This document shows positions 44,163 through 52,462 of a DNA stretch of 64,000 bases, piece by piece. Under the pieces are notes generated by a model. It saw only the letters and a list, made by a program, of their open reading frames with translations, searched no databases and had not been told where the DNA came from. The first letter of the stretch is position 1. Each line of letters begins with the position of its first letter. This DNA comes from Rhodococcus sp. G-MC3. Lineage in GTDB: Bacteria > Actinomycetota > Actinomycetes > Mycobacteriales > Mycobacteriaceae. The DNA lies in contig NZ_JASISW010000024.1 of NCBI RefSeq assembly GCF_030063335.1, forward strand, positions 1 through 64,000, read 5' to 3'. A program made the translations under genes and the position numbers.

Positions 44163-45032
44163 CTAACTGTCGGCCAGGCGCTTCTTTTCCACCTCGATGT
44201 CGAAATCGGCAGGTGGCCAGTCGAGTTCGAATTTTTCCAGCGCGTCGATCAACAGCTCGGTCACAGCCAGCCTGGCATACCACTTCTTGTCGGCCGGAAT
44301 GACAAACCACGGCGCATGATCGGTGTTGGTGCGATCGATGACGCGTTGATAAGCAGTTCGGTACTGCGGAAGGAAACCGCGCTCGGTGACGTCGCCCGGG
44401 TTGTACTTCCAGTGCTTGTCCGGTCGGTCGAGGCGCTCCTGGAGGCGAGTGCGCTGCTCTTCCGGTGAAACGAACAGTGCGACCTTCACGATGACGGTTC
44501 CCTCTTCGGACAGTTCCTTCTCGAACGCGTTGATCTCGTCGAAGCGCGGCTCCCACACTTCGCGGGGAACGAGGTCGTGCACGGCGACCACCAGAACATC
44601 CTCGTAGTGCGAGCGATCGAAGACACCGATCCGTCCGCCTCGCGGCAGCGCATTGCGGATACGCCACAAGTAATGGTGCTGGCGTTCTTCTTTGGTCGGA
44701 ACACCGAACGACGCCAGGTCGATGCCTTGCGGATCGACCATTCCGATGACGTGGCGAACCATCCCACCTTTTCCGGCAGTGTCCATGCCCTGTAGAACCA
44801 GCAGAATCGATCGAAGATCCCCGGTGCGGCCGTTGGCGAACAGCTTTTCCTGCAGTGCGGAAAGGAATTCACCGCGCTCCGCCAGCAGTGCTTGACCGTC
44901 GACCTTCTCACCGTCGAATCCTGGGGTCAGCGCGAAATCGATATCGTCGACGCGGGTATCGTCCGTCGCCCTGAGGATCTCGGCTGCAGGCGTCGACCAA
45001 AAGTTCTTGCTCTTCTTCGAATGCTTGGCCAT
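44163..45032 (-). CDS. PPK2-family polyphosphate:nucleotide kinase (second paralog)
   Basis: A 289-residue kinase of the PPK2 superfamily but of a different subgroup from the gene at 15.7 kb. Walker A reads GMDTAGKGG, the second motif FDRSHYEDVLVVAVH, and GVPTKEERQHHYLWRI is typical of the class that phosphorylates AMP or both AMP and ADP. The N-terminus is lysine-rich (MAKHSKKSKNF). Cytosolic. It is divergent from the PNPOx-fold gene. Confidence 0.9.
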   Translation of the reverse strand: MAKHSKKSKNFWSTPAAEILRATDDTRVDDIDFALTPGFDGEKVDGQALLAERGEFLSALQEKLFANGRTGDLRSILLVLQGMDTAGKGGMVRHVIGMVDPQGIDLASFGVPTKEERQHHYLWRIRNALPRGGRIGVFDRSHYEDVLVVAVHDLVPREVWEPRFDEINAFEKELSEEGTVIVKVALFVSPEEQRTRLQERLDRPDKHWKYNPGDVTERGFLPQYRTAYQRVIDRTNTDHAPWFVIPADKKWYARLAVTELLIDALEKFELDWPPADFDIEVEKKRLADS

Positions 45033-45080
45033 TTGCCGACCCTAGTCGCATCGCGCCTTCGTGCAGTTAACCTTGAGAGC

Positions 45081-45542
45081 ATGGCTCCGAAACTGGCATC
45101 AGCAGAATCCGTCGAGCGCAAGCGGTTGCTCGAATTCGTCGAGGTTCGTCATCGCTCGACACTGATAACGCACAAGCGCGACGGCGGACTTCAGGTCTCA
45201 CCGGTCACGTCCGGGCTCGATTCCGAGGGGCGCATCGTGATCGCCTCCTACCCCGAGCGCGCCAAGGTCGCGAACATCCGGCGGAACTCCGCGGTCACGG
45301 TGTGCGTGCATTCCGATGAGTGGAACGACGCCTACGTTCAGATCGACGGCACCGCAGAGATCCTCGACGTGCCCGACGCTGTCGAACCGCTCGTCGAATA
45401 TTTTCGCAGCATCGCGGGGGAGCATTCGGACTGGGACGAGTACCGCGAGGCAATGCAGAAACAGGGAAAGTCGTTGATACGCATCACGATCGAGTCCTGG
45501 GGTCCCGTCGCCGAAGGAGGATTTCCTCCGGGAAGGATGTAA
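45081..45542 (+). CDS. F420/FMN-dependent PNPOx-fold oxidoreductase
   Basis: A 153-residue split beta-barrel protein of the PPOX/F420-dependent reductase class. Features are RSTLITHKRDGGLQVSPVTSGLDSEGRIVIASYPERAK with the cofactor-binding lysine/threonine pattern and a C-terminal RITIESWGP strand. Rhodococci make F420, so F420 is a likely cofactor. The final codons and stop lie in the first unit of a 22-bp tandem repeat. Substrate unknown. Confidence 0.83.
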   Translation: MAPKLASAESVERKRLLEFVEVRHRSTLITHKRDGGLQVSPVTSGLDSEGRIVIASYPERAKVANIRRNSAVTVCVHSDEWNDAYVQIDGTAEILDVPDAVEPLVEYFRSIAGEHSDWDEYREAMQKQGKSLIRITIESWGPVAEGGFPPGRM

Positions 45543-45594
45543 CAAGCCCCCGGGAAGGATGTAACAAGCCCTCCAGGGAGGATGCGACAAGCCC
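45528..45594. repeat. 22-bp tandem repeat, three copies
   Basis: Two identical units (45528-45549 and 45550-45571, each containing GGGAAGGATGTAACAAGCCC) are followed by a diverged third (45573-45594). The first unit includes the stop codon of the PNPOx-fold gene. The array fills the gap to the convergent lipase gene. Confidence 0.85.
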
Positions 45595-45615
45595 CCGGCG
45601 AGGTGAGACCAGCTC

Positions 45616-46857
45616 TCAGCAGTTGCTCGGTGCCGGAAGGCCGGCGAAGCGGTCGGCGATCCAGGTCTCGAGGAGAGGCCCCGGGTCCACGGAGTGGCCC
45701 TGTCCTTCCATGCGGACGCGCAGGACTGTGTCCCCGTACCCGCAGGCCCGTCCGAGCGCGGTCTCGGTCCAGGCAGGCCGCACGATATCGTCGGCGCTGC
45801 CGTATACGGCGAGGATCGGTGCTGCCGATGCGGCTTTGGGGAGCGAGTAGTCCTGGAGCCGAGAGGTGAGTCGGTCGGCGGCGGTGGGGCTCGACGCCGT
45901 GGTGTCGCCGATCTGCAACTGTGCTGCGGCAGCGACCCTGGCCGGGGCGCTCTCGGGCCCGCACGAGATCAGGGCATCGGCTTTTTGTTCGAGCACGCCG
46001 TGCAGATGGTTCGAGGGGTCGATCGTCGGGTCGACGACGGCTGCACCTTCGACGATCATCGGATAGAGCGATTGTTGTCCCCCGGACAGGGTGGAGGTCT
46101 GAGCTTGCGCGACCACTGGCGAGATATCCAGTGCTGGTGCGAGAACGGCCGTGCCGACGAGATCGAGACCTTCTCCGTAGATATCGTCGAATTCTCCTGC
46201 AGCCCAGGCTGCTTGGCCGCCTTGTGAGGTGCCGGCGGCGAGCCACCGTGTCGAGAGTGATGGATCGAGATTGCGCGCGGCGCGGACGGAGTCGGTGACG
46301 TCGAATCCTGCGGTTCGTGGTTCCAGATAGGGGTGCCCAGGCCCGTCGACGATGCTCGAGAGACCTTGATAATCGGTGTAGGCAACGGCATATCCATGTT
46401 GTAGCAGAAAGGATACGGCGCCGGCGTCTCCGGCGAGCTGCGGTGTCTCGGTCGGGGCGCACCCGTTGGCGATCCCGACGGTGCCGTGCGCGTACGCGAC
46501 GACGGGACGACCGCCCGCGGGCGGCGCACCGCGCGGTACGAACAGAGCGCCGCTCACTTCGGTCTGCTCGCCCGTTACGCCCGACACCGAGTGGTAGACG
46601 AATGTGGTTGCCGTGGCGCCCGCCGGAAACGCGGCCGGGTCGAAAACGGTGTTCGTCGTGCTCGACACGATGGTCCCTCGCGCGGCCGCTGTTTCGGCGG
46701 TGACGGTGGGCAACGCCGTCGAGTAGGCATCAACGCTGGTTACCGGCGAGCTACACGCGACAACCAGTGCCACGCAGGCCACTGTTGCGGAACGCACGAC
46801 TACGGTTGTCGCCGTTCGGAATTGTCGTGTCGCTGAGTCGTGCACGGAATGAATCAA
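45616..46857 (-). CDS. Secreted lipase, lipoprotein (LIP family)
   Basis: A 413-residue exported hydrolase of the secretory lipase family. The N-terminus carries arginines, a hydrophobic core and a lipobox LVVAC with Cys35, so it should be a membrane-anchored lipoprotein. The nucleophile is S211 in GTSQGGQAAW, the acid lies in VYGSADDIVRP and the histidine in MEGQGHSVDP. The start is TTG as annotated; in-frame GTG codons at positions 5 or 19 are alternatives. It is convergent with the PNPOx-fold gene across the tandem repeat. Confidence 0.84.
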   Translation of the reverse strand: MIHSVHDSATRQFRTATTVVVRSATVACVALVVACSSPVTSVDAYSTALPTVTAETAAARGTIVSSTTNTVFDPAAFPAGATATTFVYHSVSGVTGEQTEVSGALFVPRGAPPAGGRPVVAYAHGTVGIANGCAPTETPQLAGDAGAVSFLLQHGYAVAYTDYQGLSSIVDGPGHPYLEPRTAGFDVTDSVRAARNLDPSLSTRWLAAGTSQGGQAAWAAGEFDDIYGEGLDLVGTAVLAPALDISPVVAQAQTSTLSGGQQSLYPMIVEGAAVVDPTIDPSNHLHGVLEQKADALISCGPESAPARVAAAAQLQIGDTTASSPTAADRLTSRLQDYSLPKAASAAPILAVYGSADDIVRPAWTETALGRACGYGDTVLRVRMEGQGHSVDPGPLLETWIADRFAGLPAPSNC

Positions 46858-46956
46858 AGCACGATTGGTCCGCCTGTGACCAACGACTTCCCGTTTCGGG
46901 CCGGCGATGCCTGAGACTGTGAGTGTGTCTGGTGGTGGTGCCGTTCGTTTCCAAGG

Positions 46957-47937
46957 CTACGCAGGCATATCAGCCTTCAGCGAAGCTGCGAACAGAGGAA
47001 CAGCGTTCTCGATTGCATACCGAGTCCCCGCTGCGGATGCACTGGAGAATGCGTTGTTGAGGTCCGGGTCGCCGAGTACAACCATGCGTCCGTCGCGGGC
47101 GGACGGGAGTCCCTGGATGGAAGGATCGTTCGTAATCGCGTCGGCACCGCTGAAGATCGGGAACATGACAGTCAGATCGGAATCGAGCTGCGCAACGTTC
47201 TCGGCGGAAAGATCGATCGCGAACTTGCCCGGCTGCGCTTGCGAGGCGATCGTGGGGGAGTTGGTGAACCCGAGCTTCTTCATGAACTCGACGCGGGTGT
47301 CGCCGTCGACGTAGGCGCCGAGTTGGCCGCTGTAGAGGGTCCCGACGGCGACGGACTTGCCGTCGAACTCGGGGTTGTCGGCGACCGCCGCGTCGAAATC
47401 CGTCGTGGTCTCACTGACGAGCGTGTGGCCCTGCGCTTCCTTGCCCAGTGCTTGCGCGACGAGTTCGGTCTGCCCGTCCCACGTTGTGCTGTAGGCGATA
47501 TCGGTGCCGACCGGCGCTCCGACGGTGGGTGCCAGTGCGGAGAGCTTGTCGTAGGTGGCCTGATCGTTGGTGCTGCGCGTCCACAGGATCAGATCGGGAT
47601 CGAGCGCGGCGACCGATTCGATGTTCACGTCGTACGTGCCGAGCATGGTGGGCGGCGTGGTGTAGGACTCGTCGACCCATGGGCCAAGGCCGTCTCCGCC
47701 GACAGCGAGCCAGTCGCTGGCGCCGACGGGCTCGACGCCGAGGGCAAGGGCAGTTTCGGCATCGGACCATCCGAGCGCAACCACACGCTGCGGGTTGGAC
47801 GGCACGGTGACGTCGCCGAAAATGGTGGACACAGTTGCACCGTCGGCAGCGGCGCCCGAGTCGGAGCTGCATGCGGACATCGTCAGGGCGGCGACGACCA
47901 CCGCAGAGACGAGGAGAACGAGGCGAGATTTGCGCAT
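46957..47937 (-). CDS. Iron-siderophore ABC transporter binding lipoprotein
   Basis: A 326-residue substrate-binding protein of the FepB/FecB family. The signal peptide ends in a lipobox with Cys23 (LTMSACSS). The two-lobed TroA/BtuF-type fold starts TIFGDVTVPSNPQRVVALGWSDAETALALG. An IdeR/DtxR-type box covers the start codon, so it should be induced by iron starvation. No permease or ATPase gene is adjacent, so it must work with a transporter elsewhere. Cargo is probably a ferric siderophore. Confidence 0.9.
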   Translation of the reverse strand: MRKSRLVLLVSAVVVAALTMSACSSDSGAAADGATVSTIFGDVTVPSNPQRVVALGWSDAETALALGVEPVGASDWLAVGGDGLGPWVDESYTTPPTMLGTYDVNIESVAALDPDLILWTRSTNDQATYDKLSALAPTVGAPVGTDIAYSTTWDGQTELVAQALGKEAQGHTLVSETTTDFDAAVADNPEFDGKSVAVGTLYSGQLGAYVDGDTRVEFMKKLGFTNSPTIASQAQPGKFAIDLSAENVAQLDSDLTVMFPIFSGADAITNDPSIQGLPSARDGRMVVLGDPDLNNAFSSASAAGTRYAIENAVPLFAASLKADMPA

Positions 47938-47954
47938 AGGTAACGCTAACCTAT
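47936..47954. promoter_or_regulatory. IdeR/DtxR iron box
   Basis: ATAGGTAACGCTAACCTAT matches the iron-box consensus TTAGGTTAGGCTAACCTAA at 15 of 19 positions, with perfect 8-bp outer arms GCATAGGT/ACCTATGC. It overlaps the ATG of the siderophore-binding protein gene. Confidence 0.82.
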
Positions 47955-47961
47955 GCGAAGG

Positions 47962-48507
47962 CTATGCGGAGAACTGGTCCACCAAGGCGGCGCAGAAGGC
48001 AGGCAGGTCGCCAGGGTTGCGGCTCGAGATCAACCCGTTGTCCACAACAACTTCTTCGTCGACGACGATTCCGCCTGCGTTGCGGATATCGGTGCGAATG
48101 CTGGGGTACGACGTCAATGTTCGACCGCGAACCACGTCAGCCTCGACGAGAATCCACGGACCATGGCAGATGACGCCTACCGGTTTGCCCGCCGTGACGA
48201 ATTGCCGTACGAACTCGACTGCATCGCTGTCGGTGCGCAATGCGTCCGGGTTGGTTGTGCCGCCGGGGAGGATCAGGGCATCGAAGTCGTCGACGGAGAC
48301 GTCCGCGACAACGCGGTCGACGGCGAAGGTGCTGCCTGCCTCCACGTCGTTGTTCATCGCTTGGATGTCGCCGTGCGTCAGCGCCACGAGAGTTGTTGTT
48401 GCGCCCGCGGACTCGACGGCGCTGCGCGGTTGTACCAGCTCGACTTCTTCGACGCCGTCGGTCGCAAGAATGGCGACACGACGTCCGCTCAACGGTGAAT
48501 TACTCAT
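47962..48507 (-). CDS. DJ-1/PfpI family protein
   Basis: A 181-residue protein of the class I glutamine amidotransferase-like fold. The nucleophile elbow is GVICHGPW with C114 and H115, and the supporting acid is E20 or E21 in GVEEVEL. This pattern is that of the PfpI/YhbO group with deglycase, chaperone or protease reports. The ATG at MSNSPLSGRR was preferred over a longer frame. It runs toward the siderophore-binding gene; only 24 bases separate it from that start, so the two could be co-transcribed. Confidence 0.87.
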   Translation of the reverse strand: MSNSPLSGRRVAILATDGVEEVELVQPRSAVESAGATTTLVALTHGDIQAMNNDVEAGSTFAVDRVVADVSVDDFDALILPGGTTNPDALRTDSDAVEFVRQFVTAGKPVGVICHGPWILVEADVVRGRTLTSYPSIRTDIRNAGGIVVDEEVVVDNGLISSRNPGDLPAFCAALVDQFSA

Positions 48508-48589
48508 GATGTGAGGGTGACCGTCTGCCGAAACTCTCAAACCGAGCCGCACGACTTTTCGAACCGGATGTCATGGGTAGTCTCGATTC

Positions 48590-48763
48590 ATGGCAACCGA
48601 TTTCACCGAATCCAGTCCCGAAGTACCCGCGGAAGACCGAGTGGAGGAGGCTGCGCGCCCGTCGCCGACGCCGACGTCAATCCCCATCGAAGCGGACTCC
48701 GCCGACGTCCTGGCGCAGAACATGGAAGTCCCGCTCGACGACGACGACAGGGACGAGCGCTAA
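48590..48763 (+). CDS. Small acidic protein, 57 residues
   Basis: A 57-codon gene with standard codon use and third-position GC bias. The product begins MATDFTESSPEVPAEDR and ends EVPLDDDDRDER: 19 acidic residues, no lysine, no membrane helix, probably disordered. The EADSADVLAQNMEVPLDDDD segment looks like a short conserved motif of Mycobacteriales proteins, though I cannot name the family. Its stop overlaps the stop of the convergent TetR gene (CTAA). Function unknown. Confidence 0.7.
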   Translation: MATDFTESSPEVPAEDRVEEAARPSPTPTSIPIEADSADVLAQNMEVPLDDDDRDER

Positions 48764-49542
48764 CTGTCCTGCGCGGGCAATTCGTCGACCAGTGGGTGCG
48801 GCAGCGACTTGAATTTCGACGGTGAGCCGTTGGCCGAGGCGACGCCATGAATGCCACCCCACGTCATCATGACGAGGTAGTCGATCAGATCTTCCGCGGA
48901 CATCGACTTGTTCGAGATCCACCAGTGCGTCGCCAACTGAATGGCTCCCACGATCGCGAACGCCCAGGGCACCGAACCACCGGAGTCCATTTCGCGCACC
49001 CGTAGACGCTCGCCGAGGACAGTGGCGAGCAATTCGGCGATCATCCGCTCGGACTCGGCCACCACATCGCGATTGCTGCCGGCGTTGTTCGCCATGACGT
49101 AGAGGTAGACCTCGGGGTCGGTGGCGACGGTCTCGACGTAGGCCCGGATGACGGCTTGGGTGAGGTGGTACTCGTCGAGGTCGCCCGAAATCGCGAAATA
49201 GATGCGCGGCGCGAGTGTGGTCTCGACGTATCGCGTCATCGTCGCGTTTGTCAGATCGTTCTTGTCGGTGAAATACCGGTACAGAACGGTTTTCGAAATT
49301 CCGATCTCCGACGCGATCTCGTCCATCCCGATCTCACGTCCACGCGCCCGGATCGCTGCCAGTGTGCCGTCGACCAGTTCTTCGCGTCGCGCGATCTTGT
49401 GCTCGCGCCACCGACGCTTGCGTCCGTCGGGCTTCTCGGCCTTGTCAGCCGTGTCTGCTTTCGAATCCGTCTCGGGTATTTCCCCTGCTGTTGCACTGCT
49501 TGATGTCGCATTTCTCGCCACGTGTTTCCCGCCGTATCCCAT
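48760..49542 (-). CDS. TetR-family regulator (Rv0472c-like)
   Basis: A 260-residue regulator with a 50-residue charged, disordered N-terminal extension before the helix-turn-helix (GMDEIASEIGISKTVLYRYFTDKNDL). The C-terminal half is a long helical ligand domain containing several tryptophans (QLATHWWISN). The ATG giving MGYGGKHVARN was chosen: the longer GTG version would start inside the operator-like palindrome upstream. It is divergent from the DUF445 gene, the arrangement of Rv0472c/Rv0473 in M. tuberculosis. Confidence 0.87.
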   Translation of the reverse strand: MGYGGKHVARNATSSSATAGEIPETDSKADTADKAEKPDGRKRRWREHKIARREELVDGTLAAIRARGREIGMDEIASEIGISKTVLYRYFTDKNDLTNATMTRYVETTLAPRIYFAISGDLDEYHLTQAVIRAYVETVATDPEVYLYVMANNAGSNRDVVAESERMIAELLATVLGERLRVREMDSGGSVPWAFAIVGAIQLATHWWISNKSMSAEDLIDYLVMMTWGGIHGVASANGSPSKFKSLPHPLVDELPAQDS

Positions 49543-49571
49543 CGACTTCTTTATGCCTTCTCTATGCCGCA

Positions 49572-49607
49572 CAGCTTAGGCGTCGGGTCGTTCCAACGCC
49601 TAAGCTG
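49572..49607. promoter_or_regulatory. Inverted repeat between tetR and DUF445 gene
   Basis: CAGCTTAGGCGT and ACGCCTAAGCTG are perfect 12-base arms around a 12-base centre. It lies in the divergent promoter gap and is a good candidate operator for the TetR protein controlling itself and the DUF445 gene. Confidence 0.7.
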
Positions 49608-49633
49608 CGGTTGGTCGAGGTTTGCAACTCTGT

Positions 49634-50914
49634 ATGACGGGCACAATGGCGATTGTGCAACTGATGAATTTCGACGACGCCACGAAGCGGCGAGACCTTC
49701 GCAAGATGAAGTTTGTGGCTACCGGCTTTCTCGCCTTCGCGACGGTGGTCTACCTGATCTGCCGCTGGCAGGAATCGAAGGGTGCGGGGGAGTGGGTCGG
49801 CTACGTCCGAGCCGCATCCGAGGCGGGCATGGTCGGCGCGCTGGCAGACTGGTTCGCGGTGACCGCGTTGTTCAAGCATCCGCTCGGCATTCCGATCCCG
49901 CACACGGCGATCATCAAGAAGAAGAAAGATCAGCTCGGGTCTTCGCTCGGCTCCTTCGTCGGGAACAATTTTCTTGCACCCGATGTGGTGTCCGAGAAGG
50001 TGCAGTCGGCGCAGATTCCGCTGCGGCTCGGGACGTGGCTTGCCCAGCCGGACAACGCCGAACGTGTCGCGGCCGAGTTGGCGACGGTGCTGCACGGAGT
50101 CGTCGAGGTGCTCAACGACGAGGACATCACGCAGGTCATCGACAACACGATCGTGCGTCGACTAGCGGATCCACAGTGGGGTCCGCCCATTGGCCGCGTG
50201 CTCGATGAGCTGATCAAGGAGAACCGCCAACTTCCGTTGATCGACATGCTCGCCGAACGCGCTCATCAATGGGCACTCGGCAGTGCGGAGACGGTGGAGC
50301 GCGTCGTCTCGCGTGACTCACCGACGTGGTCGCCGAAATTCGTCGACGCGCTTCTCGGGGAGAAGATCTACAAGGAACTCGTCGAGTTCACCTGGAAGAT
50401 TCGGTCGAATCCGCAACACGAACTGCGTCTTGCCGCCAACAAGTTCCTCGTCGACTATGCGCACGATCTTCAGCACGACCCGGCCACCGTCGAAAAGGCC
50501 GAGTCTCTCAAGGCTCAGATCATGGGGCGCGAGGAGATCACCGGACTTGCAGCCGCCACCTGGAAGGTAGCCAAGCGGCTCATCACCGAATCCGTCGACG
50601 ATCCGACGAGCACCCTGCGTCGCAAGGTCAGCGAGAACGTTGCGATGTGGGGCGCACGAATTCGCGACGACGACGATTTGCGCGGCAAAGTCGACGGCTG
50701 GCTGCTCGGCGGCGCCCGGTACATTGCGTCCAATTACGCGGATGAGATCACCGCGATCATCACCGACACCGTCGCACGCTGGGACGCCGAAGAGGCGAGC
50801 AGCAAAATCGAGCTCCAGGTGGGACGGGATCTGCAGTTCATTCGCATCAACGGCACGGTGGTCGGATCGCTGGCCGGGCTCGCGATCTACGCGCTGTCGA
50901 ATCTGCTTTTCTAG
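49634..50914 (+). CDS. DUF445 membrane protein (Rv0473-like)
   Basis: A 426-residue protein of the DUF445 family. It has one N-terminal membrane helix (FVATGFLAFATVVYLICRW), the family motif GALADWFAVTALFKHPLGIPIPHTAII, a long helical middle and a C-terminal hydrophobic helix (GSLAGLAIYALSNLLF). In-frame alternatives are TTG 49622 and ATG 49646. It is divergent from its likely TetR repressor. Its function is unknown; the topology suggests both ends in the membrane with a helical cytoplasmic body. Confidence 0.87.
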   Translation: MTGTMAIVQLMNFDDATKRRDLRKMKFVATGFLAFATVVYLICRWQESKGAGEWVGYVRAASEAGMVGALADWFAVTALFKHPLGIPIPHTAIIKKKKDQLGSSLGSFVGNNFLAPDVVSEKVQSAQIPLRLGTWLAQPDNAERVAAELATVLHGVVEVLNDEDITQVIDNTIVRRLADPQWGPPIGRVLDELIKENRQLPLIDMLAERAHQWALGSAETVERVVSRDSPTWSPKFVDALLGEKIYKELVEFTWKIRSNPQHELRLAANKFLVDYAHDLQHDPATVEKAESLKAQIMGREEITGLAAATWKVAKRLITESVDDPTSTLRRKVSENVAMWGARIRDDDDLRGKVDGWLLGGARYIASNYADEITAIITDTVARWDAEEASSKIELQVGRDLQFIRINGTVVGSLAGLAIYALSNLLF

Positions 50915-50927
50915 GACGGCTGCGCTG

Positions 50928-50973
50928 CCCGTGCGTGCTTTGCGACCCTCCTGTGTTTCGAAGCGCTCACGGG
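50928..50973. repeat. Imperfect inverted repeat, intergenic element copy B
   Basis: CCCGTGCGTGCTT and AAGCGCTCACGGG face each other just after the DUF445 gene. The left arm and following bases, CCCGTGCGTGCTTTGCGAC, differ from the copy after zwf at one of 19 positions. Confidence 0.5.
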
Positions 50974-51070
50974 GGTTAGCTGAGTGCTTGCAATAGTTAG
51001 CACCCTTGGGTAACCTCGGTCGGGTACGCAACGGAACCACAAGTTTCGATAAGCGAATCGAGTGGTGAGT

Positions 51071-51622
51071 ATGACCCCCAACAACGACGAACATCTCGAC
51101 AGTCAGGGGATAGTCGCCAAGGTGTCCGAGGCGACGGAGGTAGTCGCTGAGGCGAGTGATCTCGTCGCAAGCGTCGTGACCACCGCGGCGTCGGACATCG
51201 GCAGTTACATCCGCAGTCAACGCGAGGCCGCGCAGGTTTCCATGCGGCAACTCGCGTCGAGGGCGGGGGTGAGCAATCCGTATCTCAGTCAGATCGAGCG
51301 CGGACTCCGCAAACCATCCGCCGACGTGCTCGCACAGATCGCCAAGGGTCTGCGCGTGTCATCGGAAGCTTTGTACGTACGGGCCGGGTTCTTGGAAGAA
51401 CGTCCACACGGTCCAGTTCGAGACGCGTTGCTCGGCGACACCGAGATCACCGAACGGCAGAAGCATGTGCTGATCGAGATCTACGACTCGTTCCGTCGCG
51501 AGAACGAGCAACCGCAGAAGGCCGGCGGATCCGCAGGAGTCGCTCGGACCGAACCAGATCTACCTACCGACCAGAGACTTGCCCAAACACCGGAACCACC
51601 CATACAGGAGTCTTCCCAATGA
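51071..51622 (+). CDS. XRE-family regulator upstream of hbhA (Rv0474-like)
   Basis: A 183-residue protein with a 40-residue N-terminal helical extension, a Cro/C1 helix-turn-helix (SMRQLASRAGVSNPYLSQIERGLRKPS) and a helical, proline-rich tail. The ATG is preferred over a GTG three codons earlier. Its stop overlaps the hbhA start (ATGA), so the two are coupled, as with Rv0474-Rv0475. It is likely to regulate the adhesin operon. Confidence 0.9.
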   Translation: MTPNNDEHLDSQGIVAKVSEATEVVAEASDLVASVVTTAASDIGSYIRSQREAAQVSMRQLASRAGVSNPYLSQIERGLRKPSADVLAQIAKGLRVSSEALYVRAGFLEERPHGPVRDALLGDTEITERQKHVLIEIYDSFRRENEQPQKAGGSAGVARTEPDLPTDQRLAQTPEPPIQESSQ

Positions 51623-52407
51623 CAGATCCCAAGAACTTCGATCTCCAGACACCTCTCTACGCAGCCGTCGGTGCAGGCGACGCAGTCGTACAGGCAGTCG
51701 CCGACGTCGTGTCACAGGTTCGGTCGCGCGCCGAGACGCGTGGCAGTGAGGTCACCGAACGCGTCGAGGGTGCCCGCGCCCGCATCGCCGATATCTCCGA
51801 GGACGTCACCGAGGGTGTCGAATCGCTGCGCGAGCGGTTGTCCAGCCTCCCCGCGGAACTGCCCGACGAAATCGCCGATCTCCGTGAGCGTTTCACTCCC
51901 GATGAGCTGCGCAAGGTCGCCGAGGCTTACCTCAAGGTTGCATCGGATCTGTACACCTCACTCGCCGAGCGTGGCGAAGAGACCGTCGAGCGCATCCGCC
52001 GTACCCCCGCAGTCGAGGAAGGCCTGGAGCGCGCCAACTCGGCAGCCAACGACGTCGTCGACCTGACCGAGTCGGCTCTCGGCACGGTCGCCTCGCAGAC
52101 CCGTGCGGTCGGCGAACGCGCCGCTGCTCTGGCAGGTATCGCCTCCGACAAGGTCCGCGACTCGGCCGAGGACCTCGCCGACGAGATCGACGAAGCAGGC
52201 GACGACGCCAAGGGCGCGGCCGTCGACGCGTCGCAGAAGGTCAGCGGAGTTGCGGGCAAGGTCGAGGCCAAGACCCGCAGCAACAACGACTCGCCGCTCA
52301 AGAAGCCTGCACCGGCCAAGAAGGCCACGCCTGCTACGCCTGCCACGGCAGCAACGAAGACCGCTGCGCCGGCAAAGAAGGCTCCGGCCAAGAAGGCCAC
52401 CAGCTGA
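51619..52407 (+). CDS. hbhA: Heparin-binding haemagglutinin-like protein
   Basis: A 262-residue surface-associated protein of the HbhA family. It opens with a short hydrophobic segment (LQTPLYAAVGAGDAVVQAVADVV), continues as a long coiled coil rich in Glu, Arg and Ala, and ends in a Lys/Ala/Pro tail (KKPAPAKK, APAKKAPAKKATS) like the heparin-binding tail of mycobacterial HbhA. The family binds host glycosaminoglycans in pathogens and affects cell aggregation and lipid bodies in others. It is coupled to the XRE gene and followed by a strong terminator. Confidence 0.9.
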   Translation: MTDPKNFDLQTPLYAAVGAGDAVVQAVADVVSQVRSRAETRGSEVTERVEGARARIADISEDVTEGVESLRERLSSLPAELPDEIADLRERFTPDELRKVAEAYLKVASDLYTSLAERGEETVERIRRTPAVEEGLERANSAANDVVDLTESALGTVASQTRAVGERAAALAGIASDKVRDSAEDLADEIDEAGDDAKGAAVDASQKVSGVAGKVEAKTRSNNDSPLKKPAPAKKATPATPATAATKTAAPAKKAPAKKATS

Positions 52408-52422
52408 AATCTGATGTAAGGA

Positions 52423-52455
52423 ACGCCCCCGCACCGAGCGGTGCGGGGGCGTTTT
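52423..52455 (+). terminator. Terminator after hbhA
   Basis: ACGCCCCCGCACC and GGTGCGGGGGCGT form a perfect 13-bp stem with a GAGC loop, followed by a short T-run. Confidence 0.9.
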
Positions 52456-52462
52456 GCGTAGT

